Below are positions 36,001 through 44,932 of a stretch of DNA of 64,000 nt, one piece after another. Source of the DNA: Ditylenchus dipsaci. Its lineage: Eukaryota; Nematoda; Chromadorea; Rhabditida; Anguinidae. The notes under the pieces were generated by a model. It saw nothing but the letters and a program-made list of their open reading frames with translations. It was not told where the DNA came from and did no database searches. The translations under genes and the position numbers were made by a program. The first letter of the stretch is position 1; every line of letters starts with the position of its first letter. The stretch lies in contig SADC01001320.1 of assembly GCA_004194705.1 (NCBI GenBank), positions 806,001-870,000 of the forward strand. Direction: 5' to 3'.

Positions 36001-39000
36001 ACGGGGAATAAGTGATGAAAAACATTGGCAGTGTTTAATTGCATCGGTGGCCTAGTGGTGAAGCGGCGGCGGACTGTGAAAGTCGGTCGTCCGTTGGATT
36101 CCCACTGGAGGTATAATTTTTCCTCGACTTTTTCCGAAATTTCGCTAAATTAATTCTCGTTTGAATTTCGCTGGTACCCGCCCAGTGTTTTCGAAAATAA
36201 CCCCTACACTAACACCTACACTAACCCTAACTGTTAGTTTCGTAAACTAACTCTTCAAATATCTCGTTTTTCGGTAGGAAATATGCAGAATCTGATATTT
36301 ACGTCTCTATGCCAACTTTTGCGAGGAACAAGATACACTTTTCAGATTTTTCAAAAAACTTTAAAATATTAATAAAATTTAAATTAAAACCCTAAACTAA
36401 CTGTTAGTTTAGTTAAATAGTTAGTTAAACTATTTGCTTAACTAACAGTTAGTTTAAGGTTTTAATTTCGAATTTTATTAATATTTTAAAGTTTTTTGAA
36501 AAATCTGAAAAGTGTATCTTGTTCCTCGCAAAAAGTTGGCATAGAGACGTAAATATCAGATTCTGCATATTTCCTACCGAAAAACGAGATATTTGAAGAG
36601 TTAGTTTACGAAACTAACAGTTAGGGTTAGTGTAGGTGTTAGTGTAGGGTTATTTTCGAAAACACTGGTACCCGCCTTTCAAAATATTTCCATCGGCGAC
36701 GAGCATGCCCTTTAAGAAAGAGTCAAAGATGTTTCCCGGTGTACAATAAGGTGTCCTAAAGGGCATGGTCACCTGTTACAAATTTTGTCCCCGCCAATTC
36801 AAATTTTTTTTCCGAATCATTGAACTTCTGTACGGATTTTTCAACTTGTTTTCTAACAAAACTTTACCTAAAATTAAATTCTAAGCCTTATTTGTTAGAA
36901 ACCAAGTTGAAAAATCCGTAAAGAAATTCAATGATTCAGAAAAAAATTTGAATTGGCGAAGACAAAAATTTGTAACAGGTGACCATGCCGCTTCAAGAGA
37001 GTAGCAAACATCATTTTTCTTGATTATTTATAAAACCAGAATCTCAGCAGCGGGATAGATAAGTACCATAACCACTAAGTAATTACCCTAATCTCCTAGA
37101 ATGAGCTTAAGCAAAAGCTAAGTATTCCAACTAGAGATGGACCCAATACAATATATTGGTATTGGTGTATTGGGCCAATTTGGGTCAAAAATATTGTATT
37201 GGGATATTGGGTGCTCTGTTTTGGAATATTGGGTATTGGTATTGGGTCCTGAAACAGAAAAATGTTTATTTTTATAGGGTAATACTTAAATCTAGTACCA
37301 AAATACTTATTTATAGTACCAAAATTTGACATGCATAGAAAAACTCTTTGTAAAGTTAGAGATTTTGTAGAGATCTTGATTGGTCAGTCTATCCAATTGG
37401 AATGATTCAACTGGCTGTATTGGTCGGTCAATCCGATTGGAACGATTCAACTGGCTGGATTGGTCAGTCTATCCAATTGGAATGATTCAACTGGCTGGAT
37501 TGGTCAATTAAACCAATTGAATCGGTTCAACTGGCTGGATTGGTCAATACAACCATTTGAATCGATTCAATTGGCTGGATTGGTCAATTAAACCAATTGA
37601 ATCGGTTCAACTGGCTTGATTGGTCAGTCTATCCAATTGGAATGATTCAACTGGCTGGATTGGTCAATTAAACCAATTGAATCGGTTCAACTGGCTTGAT
37701 TGTTCAGTCTATCCAATTGGAATGATTCAACTGGCTGGATTGGTCAATTCAACCACTTGAATCGATTCAATTGGCTGGATTGGTCAATCATTTATTTGAA
37801 TCGATTTAACTTAATTTATTCATCCAATTATGTCTCAACCATCGGACATAGATTTTCGTTTAGCGCTGAATCTCAGCTTTCTAACTAGACTTCAAATCCT
37901 GTGAAAGATTTCGAAGATATGAAGATTTTGAGCTTTGTATAAAGTAATTTTTTCGACTAGGTTCCTCTATTCAGACGCCTAAATCTCCAACTTTTTAAAT
38001 TTGTTTACTGAAAAAAGATACCGTATTTCCTCTAATTGCCGCCCCCCTCCAATTGCCCCCCCCCCCCCCTAGAGGTCGATCGAAAAATAAGCAACCATCA
38101 AAACCATCGATTATCGGAGCTCTAGCCTATTTTTTAGCCTACGAATAAGCTACACTATGTGTGAAACCCTGCGTTGATGGTCTTGTCGGATAGTCAAAAG
38201 CCGAGGATGATTTTTACACGAAATTGTTAAAAAAAGAAAATTACATACATGGTGTGCAGCCGCTGGTAGTCGAACCTGTGACCTACGTGATGCGTATATA
38301 AAGTTCCCCCTCCCTTTAATTTGGCTGCCCTGGACAAACAATTGGCCTGAAAATTCTGCCCAAAATCATAAAAAATTTGAAAATAGGATAAAAACTTTCA
38401 TTGTTGGAGTGGTAAATTACTTCAAATTTATGATCGAAAAATAAGCGCCCCCCCCCCTTCTAATTGCCTAATTTGATCCAGAAACAGCAGAGCGTCTAAT
38501 TTTTCTGAACAAAAATCTTCCACTGTTGAAATTTGTATATTAGAACGCTAGCGTTTGTGTTAACCGTAAATAAATGTAGTGAGTCATTGCTTTCTGAAAA
38601 TTATTGGGTATTGGGCCAATATATTGGGATCCGTCATAATATTGGGTATTGGGATTGGGTTAGAAAATGGCCAAAAATATTGTATTGGGATATTGGGTGG
38701 GTCTGTTTTCAAATATTGGGTATCGGTATTGGGTTCGAAAATGACCAAAAATATTGTATTGGGGTATTGGGTTTAGGCAAATGCCCATCTCTAATTCCAA
38801 CTCCGTGGAGGGTACCTCAACTATCAAGTTAATACAGGGCTACGAACTCAAAATTTTGAAAAAAGCATATTTGGCCCAAAAAAAACTACAAATTAGTCAT
38901 TTTTCGTCAAAAATGCCATTTTATCCAGTGCTTATTGATTTTTGAGCACTGAAAAATATTTTGACGTTAAAACTAGAGTAGTTCACGGTCGGTTAACCGA

Positions 39001-42000
39001 CCCGGTCGGTTAACCGACCGACCGGGTATTTGGCCAAAAAAAACCGACCGAAAAACCGGGTACAAAAAAACCGGGAAAACCGAAAACCGGGTACAGCAAA
39101 ATTTCTGTTAATTTACAACAAAAAAAACCGAAAACCGGGTACAAGCCGGTTAACCGACCGAAAAAAAACTGAAAAACCGTAACCGAAAACCGGGTAGCCA
39201 AAATCCCGGTTAACCGAAAACCGGGTAAGGCCAATTAACCGACCGTGAACTACTCTAGTTAAAACCTCAAAAATAAAAAAAGATTACGGGTCCCAAAAAA
39301 CGTACAAATCTTTCAAAAAATACAATTAGATGCCCTGGGTTAATATTCCAACCAATGTTAGCAGCACACACTGCCTTTTATCAACAAAAACACATGTTCT
39401 CATCTGGTTGCGGCAACTCAAATTTCAGGCACCCAGTGCTGTTCTTAAGGTGTCCATGTACTAGTACTTAAGAATTAGACCTTAGGTCTAATTTAGACCT
39501 AAATTTTGGCGCCAATTCAGAATTTCTTTTTAATTCTATACATTTTATAATTTTTTCAACCCTGAGTTATTTTTTTGTTCTTTTTTGTTGATTTTGTGAA
39601 ATATTGGCTTGATACGCATGATGTGCGTGTATTTCTAGTTATTTGAAAGATCTACAACAAGCTGGTTCGTGAATCGGCATATGATTATCCATAAACCCGT
39701 GAATCATTGAATTCGACAAGTTCAGTATGTAAGAACAAGGCAAGATAAGAATTTGCCCCAAGCCATCTCAAACTGCTGAAACCACCCCAAATCAACCCAA
39801 ACCGTCCAAAAGTAGCTTATGCTTCCCGAACCATGTTAAGCACCTAGTGAATGGGACTATGAATCGAGGTTTTTCTACTCGGGACTGATTGCATACAGAG
39901 GGTTTCGAACCAGCAACCTTGGTGATGATTATATGAACCACTACACCACTCAAGCTCTCAAATTTATAATAAAAACTAAGGTGTGCGCCTAGCTGGATTT
40001 GAACCAGCAACCTCTACATCACCCTTTAAAATCGCTCAGAACTCCATCCAGAGTGACCGAACCAAGTGGTCTTGGATCAAAAATTTTTTTACCTTTTCGG
40101 ATTCCAAAACAACCTGTCTGCACTAAATCGAGCATGCTGAAGATGGTTTGATTATGTGTAAGGGAGGCAGATAGCAGAGAAATAAGAAACAGGCCTGGGG
40201 CGACCCGATAGCTCAAATGGTTAGAGCGCCGACTTGCAAGGAGGATATCGTGGGATCGCACTTTTTCCCAGGCCTGTAGAAAAGCCGTACGCGGCCACTG
40301 GCGTACGCTTACTTATGGTAAAATCACGTTTTTTCGAGAAATTTTAGAATCATTATGAACTCTTGATTTATTAAAATCAAGAATATACGATAACTCAAAA
40401 GTTTCTTGATAAAACTTGATTTCACCATTGTCAAACCATCTTCAGCATGCTCGCTATAGTGCAGAAAAGTTGTTATAGAAACCAAAAACGTGAAAAAAAC
40501 TTTTAATCCAAGTGGACGACCACTTGGATATCTACCGCCGAGGTTGCTGGTTCGAATCCGCCTGGGGGCATATCTATTTTACCATAATGAAAGATATAAA
40601 AAGCCAGCGTTTGACTTTTTAGGTCATTCGGGTGAAAATACCCTACTCTGGAGTTACTCGGATATCAACCTGTCCAGGTGGTAGCCACCTCAGGTTTAGG
40701 GTTGGGTAGGTAAAATCGCACTGTTGGTTTTAACAAATCCAATTCCTATAAAAAATTTTAGTTAGAAAAAATGGTTTATTTTTAATTATTAAGAAATTGT
40801 AATTTTGTGGCCATCCAAGTGGATATCCAGCTATCCAGGATGTACCCAGGGTCCGACACTTTTTTAAACTCACTTTTCGACACTTTTTACTTATTCTGTT
40901 TTGACAGTCTGGTCCCAAATATCGCAAGGATTCCGATTTTGCCGATCGTTTTTCAGAATCATAAAATATTTACATCTAAAACAGCAAAACCTCGATTTAA
41001 CATACACCTCTTTTGGATTTAGGCGTATGTTAAATCGAGGTTTTGCTTTTTTAGATGTAAATATTTTATGATTCTGAAAAACGATCGACAAAATCGGAAT
41101 CCTTGCGATATTTGGGACCAGACTGTCAAAACAGAATAAGTAAAAAATGTCGAAAAGTGAGTTTAAAAAAGTGTCGGACCCTAGGCAGGAACGAACTTTT
41201 GGGGTGTATGTTAAATCGAGAGTCGACTGTAGACCTAAATGCTCATCCCGATTATCGGGATACTCACCTCCCTAGGTACTCGGTTGCAGGGCCGCAACTT
41301 GAACTTCCTCAAGGGGGGGGGGTAATTTGCCTAATTTTCACGGTCAAGGGGGTAACGTATTTCCAAAGGCGGGGGTAATTACCCTATGACCCCCCCCCCC
41401 CCAAATTGCGGCCCTGCTCGGTTGGTAAAATCACTTTTTTGTAATTTTTAAACCATGTTTGGCGCAGGGTTTTGGATAAGATATCATGGTTTTTAACGAC
41501 TTTTGGCGAAATATGAAATTTTCAGTATACCAACGACTGGGTACACATTATGACCGGGTACAACGACCGGTACAATAACGACCGGGTACACTTTTCAAGC
41601 ACTTTTCGCAAATCATGTTTAAACATCTCCTAAGTGTTTCCTATACTCTAGAAACGACAGAAAAGTTGTTTTCTGATACTTTTTCACATAAAAATTGGGT
41701 TTTTGAAAGAAAAAAATTTGACCAAAATTTGACCTTTTGCCTTGGGAACCAAGGTAAATCACCTTATATTATGGTATTCTACCCCATTATGGTCACAATA
41801 GCTGGGCAAAAAGACTCTCTGTATACATTTTTGATCAAGTGTACTTCTCGGAATCATGTCTAAGGTAGGTGAGCGTGCGCATCTCTAGCTCTCAAGCTTC
41901 CTTCGGGGGCGAAAGGGGTTGGGGGCTTGAGATGCGCACACCCACATACCTTAGACACAAATCACTCGAAAATGACCCTGGATGAATAAAAACCAGAGTT

Positions 42001-44213
42001 TCTTCATGAGGTAGGTCCCAGTCAACAAAGTTATGTTCAAATACGATCATATTGAAGTATCTAAGTACCTGCCCCAATGCAAAAAAAACAAATTTTGGTT
42101 AAGTTTTTGGACGATACGCAAAAATGCCACGTTTTGGAGAAAATGTGCCACGTTTTTGTGAAAAAGTGCCACGTTTTTCGATTCTAGTCAAGATGGCGAA
42201 AAAGTGCCACGATTTAGTGAAAAAATACCACATTTTGTGAAAATCTGCCAAGTATTGTATAAAGTGCCACGTCTTAGTGAAAAAGTGCCACGTTTTTGTG
42301 AAAATCTGCCACGTTTTCTGACAATAAGGTTTCTTAGACAAATCAATGATTTACACCTGAAATTTTGAAGATTACCATTAGCTTGCTATTGATATGTCCT
42401 TGGAAACAAAGCGACCCATAAAACCAGGCATATCTGTGCAAAACTAGGCAAATTTGAAAAAAATGTGGCACTTTTTTTCACATTAACGTGGCACTTTTTC
42501 GCCAGAACGTGGCAGATTTCCGTTTTATCCTAAGTTTTGTTTCTTTCAAAAACCAAATTTTTATGTGAAAAAGTGTCAGAAAACAGCTTTTTATCGTTTC
42601 TAGAGTATAGGAGTTACTTAGGAGATGTTTAAACATGATTTGCGAAAAATGCTTGAAAAGTTCACCCGGTCGTTGTACCCGGCCGTTATTGTACCCGGTC
42701 GTAAGTGTACCCGGTCGTTGTACCCGGTCATAATGTGTACCGGTCGTAGGGCAGTCGATATTTTTAGAGGCGTACCCTTTTTAGGGTGGGTATCGAGGGG
42801 TTTTACCACCCAGTTTGAGAATTACTGGTTCTTTGAAAATTATTTTACCTCTATCACCAGTCAAAAAAAGTTTGCAGTTTAATGGATTCGAATCTGTAAC
42901 CTCGAAAATTTATAGGATGAGTTTGTAAAGGATTAATTTACCTAGAGCCTGTGCATTGAACTCTCAGTGTATCGAATCTATGTATCTAACCATCGTTGTA
43001 TTGAATCGGTGTATCGAATCGTCAATGTATCGAATCCGTTTTTCTATCGAATCGTCAGGCAGTCCAAGAAATAGTGAATGTGGCGAAAAAAATATTTCCC
43101 AAAAGCTCTGAATAAGATAGATACCTGATCGGTGACCTGCTTCTGCTCCAACTCTTACTGCTTCTCTGGTCTTCACGCACCATATACCGCCTGGTTGCAG
43201 GTCTCAACAGATTGCCGCCCACTCGGTTCAGGCCCACAATACTACGGCGTTTGCCATTGGTAGACATCTGGATGAGTCGCTGGGCTTTTAGCAAATTTTC
43301 TTCCGCTTGTTCTTCTTCTTCCGGTCTCTTTTCAGGAGGTTGGATACGTGGTCGACTGGATTTCGGTGCAGCCACTCTGATGTTATTAGATTCTTCTATA
43401 GATACTAATTGCTGGTGAATTTGTTGAGGTTATGGTGGGTATCTTCCCCTTCAGGCTGCTTGAAATCTGTAGGCACTACCTCTTTTTCAGGACTGATGTC
43501 TGTGAGCTCAAGCACTGGTGACGGCTTTCTGATGAGCTCAGGCTGCTCCTGCTTGAGATAAGATTTTTCTTCAAGCACAAAAAATAGCTTGTCAACAAAT
43601 GATTCGGTGTCTGGAAATTTGAGAAATTATGCTACATTTAATTCGGAAGTTAAGTTGAATGACCTATTTACCTACCGAATATCGCCAAATGCCCGTAGAC
43701 TGCGAACAAAAATTATGAAGTACTGTTGACCACATTTCCGGAATTCTTGCTGATTTTGGTTAGATATGACATATCTAACCCAAAATCAGCAAGAATTCCG
43801 GAAATGTGGTCAACAGTACTTCATAATTTTTGTTCGCAGTCTACGGGCATTTGGCGATATTCGGTAGGTAAATAGGTCATTCAACTTAACTTCCGAATTA
43901 AAATTTGGCTTTTAAGGCCATGATAAAAAGAGTTAAGTGGGTTGTGAATTTCATTAAAAATTGGCAAAAAAGAGTTGCTTACTGGTTTGAAGGAAGACTT
44001 CTAATTGAGTGTTACACAACTGCCGACCGTCCTTTTGGGTGGAACTCTTGCGAAGCAGGGCAAGAACATACTTAGCGAATGCGGTTGGCTCAGCATCACA
44101 ACTAAAATGTTAGTTTTTATATTTATTAGTAGTCAGAAGACACAAAATACCCACATCAAAACCACTTGTTCCCGGATCCAGGCAAGCAATTGCTCGTCTT
44201 GTTCAATAAGCAT
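30070..44213 (-). CDS. rbm-26: RBM26/27-type RNA-binding protein (CCCH + RRM)
   Basis: Exons (minus): 44213-44155, 44101-43983, 43610-43125, 34530-34460, 33959-33828, 33780-33657, 33604-33522, 32528-32304, 30447-30070. The N-terminus MLIEQDEQLLAWIREQVVL-I-CDAEPTAFAKYVLAL and FVDKLFFVLEEKSYL match the PWI-like head of RBM26. An RS-like stretch (SWSRSRSPIR) follows, then a CCCH finger (CRNYEVLGYC with CLRGNQCPFRH, spacing 8-5-3). The RRM comes next (NHIYNINEHFSQFGEIKNIQ, then VSFENSPDTALITYEHASS), then a Gln-rich linker and a C-terminal coiled coil. RBM26/27 act in nuclear RNA decay and 3'-end-linked RNA processing. Frame conflicts: exon 33604-33522 is 83 nt between phase-0 junctions, with CCCCC where six are needed; a one-base phase clash occurs at 33828/33780; and a stop near 43395 can be bypassed by a 68 bp in-frame intron. 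The third intron is about 8.6 kb and full of transposons. Confidence 0.85.
31690..32045. repeat. foldback in RBM26 intron
   Basis: The arms share GATAACACTATCATGTAGCC and ATTTTCTGTAGATC-type words in inverse orientation around about 31870. The arms resemble those of the element at 29040-29750. Downstream at 31170-31310 are scattered CCAATACCAATATTT words preceded by ACTAGAGATGAAG, which looks like one end of a relative of the TATTGGG element at 37132. Confidence 0.55.
32896..33045 (+). repeat. AATCCCG-word array, one-sided
   Basis: About ten spaced copies of (A/G)AATCCCG / CCGAAAATTCC words occur within 150 bp. No inverted partner is seen. It lies in an intron of the RBM26 gene, between the two RRM-coding exons. 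The rest of that intron is unassigned. Confidence 0.45.
33998..34436. mobile_element. foldback split by a 169 bp pogo-like MITE
   Basis: GGTACTTGTTGCGTTG on the left and CAACGCAACAAGTACC on the right close the element. The arms share GAGTAGTAG and TTCAAATACTAC words. A MITE (34219-34387, CAGTCAAACCCCGATTTAGT and its inverse) sits at TA in the right arm. Together they fill the intron between the two halves of the CCCH finger. Confidence 0.7.
34675..35565. repeat. two further inverted-repeat elements in RBM26 intron
   Basis: At about 34680-34917 a CCGTA-type MITE ends TATTAGAGCATTTACGG. At 35220-35565 TTAAAGGACCATCGCTGTTG and its inverse CAACGGCGACGGTCCTTTAA close another foldback. The end word AAAGGACCAT recurs at 62612 and 62722. 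At 35680-35760, GATTCGATACACC words appear, related to GTATCGAATC words at 42968-43055. Confidence 0.5.
35896..36716. mobile_element. inverted-repeat element holding a tRNA-like segment and a palindrome insertion
   Basis: TTAAAGGGCATGCTCGCCGC on the left and the complementary GGCGACGAGCATGCCCTTTA on the right bound it. At 36044-36112 a tRNA-like TCGGTGGCCTAGTGGTGAAG and CCGTTGGATTCCCAC pair occurs. A 485 bp palindrome element with a 9 bp duplication (36183-36667) is inserted in the right part. A related pair of arms with GGGCATGGTCACC lies immediately after it, at 36765-36990. Confidence 0.65.
36183..36667. mobile_element. 485 bp near-perfect palindrome with 9 bp duplication
   Basis: Each half starts CAGTGTTTTCGAAAATAACC and is about 240 bp. 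The halves match almost base for base, differing mainly at CCCC/CCC, TTTT/TTTTT and around the centre near 36425. It is flanked by GTACCCGCC at 36174-36182 and 36668-36676. The CAGTGTT end is shared with the element at 57435. There is no coding capacity. Confidence 0.8.
37132..38793. mobile_element. hAT-like element with TATTGGG arrays
   Basis: The ends are TAGAGATGG and CCATCTCTA, with the identical 8 bp ATTCCAAC on both sides (37124-37131, 38794-38801). Words of ATATTGGTATTGGG type fill 37140-37255 and, inverted relative to the element ends, 38600-38780. TAGAGATG-type ends with 8 bp duplications are typical of hAT elements. The interior carries a 40 bp minisatellite (37380-37815) and a tRNA-derived fragment (about 38255-38310). 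Confidence 0.78.
37380..37815 (+). repeat. 40 bp minisatellite, about 11 units
   Basis: The unit is about 40 bp, of the form TGGTCAGTCTATCCAATTGG, then AATGATTCAACTGGCTGGAT, with two main variants (CAGTCTATCCAATTGG and CAATTAAACCAATTGAATC) that partly alternate. It lies inside the hAT-like element in a long intron of the RBM26 gene. Confidence 0.85.
38974..39257 (-). mobile_element. hAT-like 284 bp element, copy 2 (opposite orientation)
   Basis: It has the same TAGAGTAGTTCACGGTCGGT termini and CCGGTTTTCGGT-type interior as 2713-2973, inverted. The 8 bp duplication is GTTAAAAC (38966-38973 and 39258-39265), different from copy 1, which proves independent insertion. Confidence 0.85.
39890..40020 (-). 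repeat. tRNA-like segments on minus strand
   Basis: The complement of 39890-39960 reads GAGTGGTGTAGTGGTTCATA (A-box-like) then GGTTGCTGGTTCGAAACCCT (B-box). A second B-box, GGTTGCTGGTTCAAATCCAG, lies at 39985-40016, and a + strand one, GGTTGCTGGTTCGAATCCGC, at about 40542. No complete cloverleaf is visible. Confidence 0.45.
40045..40525. mobile_element. CCAAGTGG-ended foldback carrying a tRNA-like insertion
   Basis: AACCAAGTGGTCTTGGATCA at the left and TCCAAGTGGACGACCACTTG at the right close it. The arms share GCATGCTGAAGATGGTTTGA inverted (to about 40447). Relatives lie at 22026-22330, 48880-49165 and 61115-61385. A 160 bp tRNA-containing repeat (40155-40314) is inserted after the left arm. 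Confidence 0.7.
40155..40314 (+). mobile_element. 160 bp tRNA-containing repeat, copy 1
   Basis: This is almost identical (one difference seen) to 49895-50054. The centre has an A-box-like TAGCTCAAATGGTTAGAGCG and an imperfect B-box ATCGTGGGATCGCAC, bracketed by inverted CAGGCCTGGG / CCCAGGCCTG. A small hairpin GTACGCGGCCACTGGCGTAC lies near the right end. The near-identity implies recent activity or gene conversion. Confidence 0.75.
40845..41229. mobile_element. pogo-like MITE, left end truncated
   Basis: The right end AAATCGAGAGTCGACTG is next to TA. Inverted arms carry GGTCCGACACTTTTTT / AAAGTGTCGGACC, with a central hairpin around AACCTCGATTTAACATAC. The normal left terminus is missing. 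Right after it, 41285-41420 holds G-rich then C-rich runs (GGGGGGGG, CCCCCCCC) that pair in inverse orientation. Confidence 0.65.
41525..42750. mobile_element. nested array elements: GACCGGGTACA and GTGCCACGTTTT
   Basis: The outer words ACGACCGGGTACA (41530-41602) and, inverted, GTACCCGGTCGT (42665-42755) bound the region. Inside are the arms of a GC-hairpin foldback (AACATCTCCTAAGTG near 41625 and its mirror near 42615; core 41845-42050). Between core and right arm lies a GTGCCACGTTTT array (42122-42320) with two inverted copies (42462-42525). It sits in the long intron of the RBM26 gene. Confidence 0.7.
43639..43900. repeat. 262 bp near-perfect palindrome in RBM26 intron
   Basis: The arms start TAATTCGGAAGTTAAGTTGA and meet at about 43770. 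The only difference I see between them is GG versus GGG near the centre. There are no terminal words of the other families. It begins 29 bases upstream of the splice acceptor of exon 43610-43125, so the palindrome may affect splicing, or it may be a sequencing or assembly fold-back artefact. Confidence 0.75.
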
Positions 44214-44810
44214 GTGGGTAAACTACAAACTAAACAAACAGGGTGAGCAAAACGTAATCACAATGAGAAGTATCCGCGACTGTTGCTGTATATTTCATAA
44301 AACCATTTTAATATGTGGCCAAATGTTGAAACATCTTCTCGAAACCACAAAATTGTTGAAACGACAATTTTTCTAGGTTTTGTGTAGGGTTGTCAAGTAA
44401 AAATCGAAAAACTAATAAGGCTCAAAAAACGAAAAAGAGTCGACTAGTCAACCACAAGCCATCATTTACGTAAATATATTACGATATTGGATAAATTAGG
44501 TCTCGCTTCGTGACATGTTTTGAATTCGGTTCTTTTTTATTTTGATTCCGATTAACACAGAAAAAACACTTTGTTCCTCAACTTTTAAAGATCTAATCTA
44601 ATCGGCATGGCGACATACGCGGATAAACATTTGCGGGTACACCAATTGAAGGGTATCTTCAAATAGAATTTTTTAGGGGTTTAGGAGGGTAAAGATACAA
44701 TCCAGCATAACCCGAATTTTTATTAAAGAAGAACGGCAGACCAAATTTAGTAATTTGACACGCTTGACGCACCTTGGAACACAATCCTACACAATGAGCT
44801 ACATAACACA

Positions 44811-44816
44811 TTTATT
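44811..44816 (-). terminator. poly(A) signal of SUV3 gene
   Basis: AATAAA on the minus strand lies about 117 bases past the TGA at 44935-44933. The next gene on this strand starts about 600 bases further on, which is long for a classical nematode operon gap. Confidence 0.6.
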
Positions 44817-44932
44817 CGATCACCCAAACATACGGACAAGCGAAAAACATAAACAAAGGACAAACAGAAAAATTGATACATTGGACCTCACACCTCAGCG
44901 ACAACTACTTCTGTTCTAACTTGGCGTAAAAT

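Noticed and set aside
36200..36660. Telomere-like CTAACCCTAAC words
   Set aside because: Only short irregular runs inside a palindrome. The nematode telomere unit is TTAGGC, and no tandem array is present.
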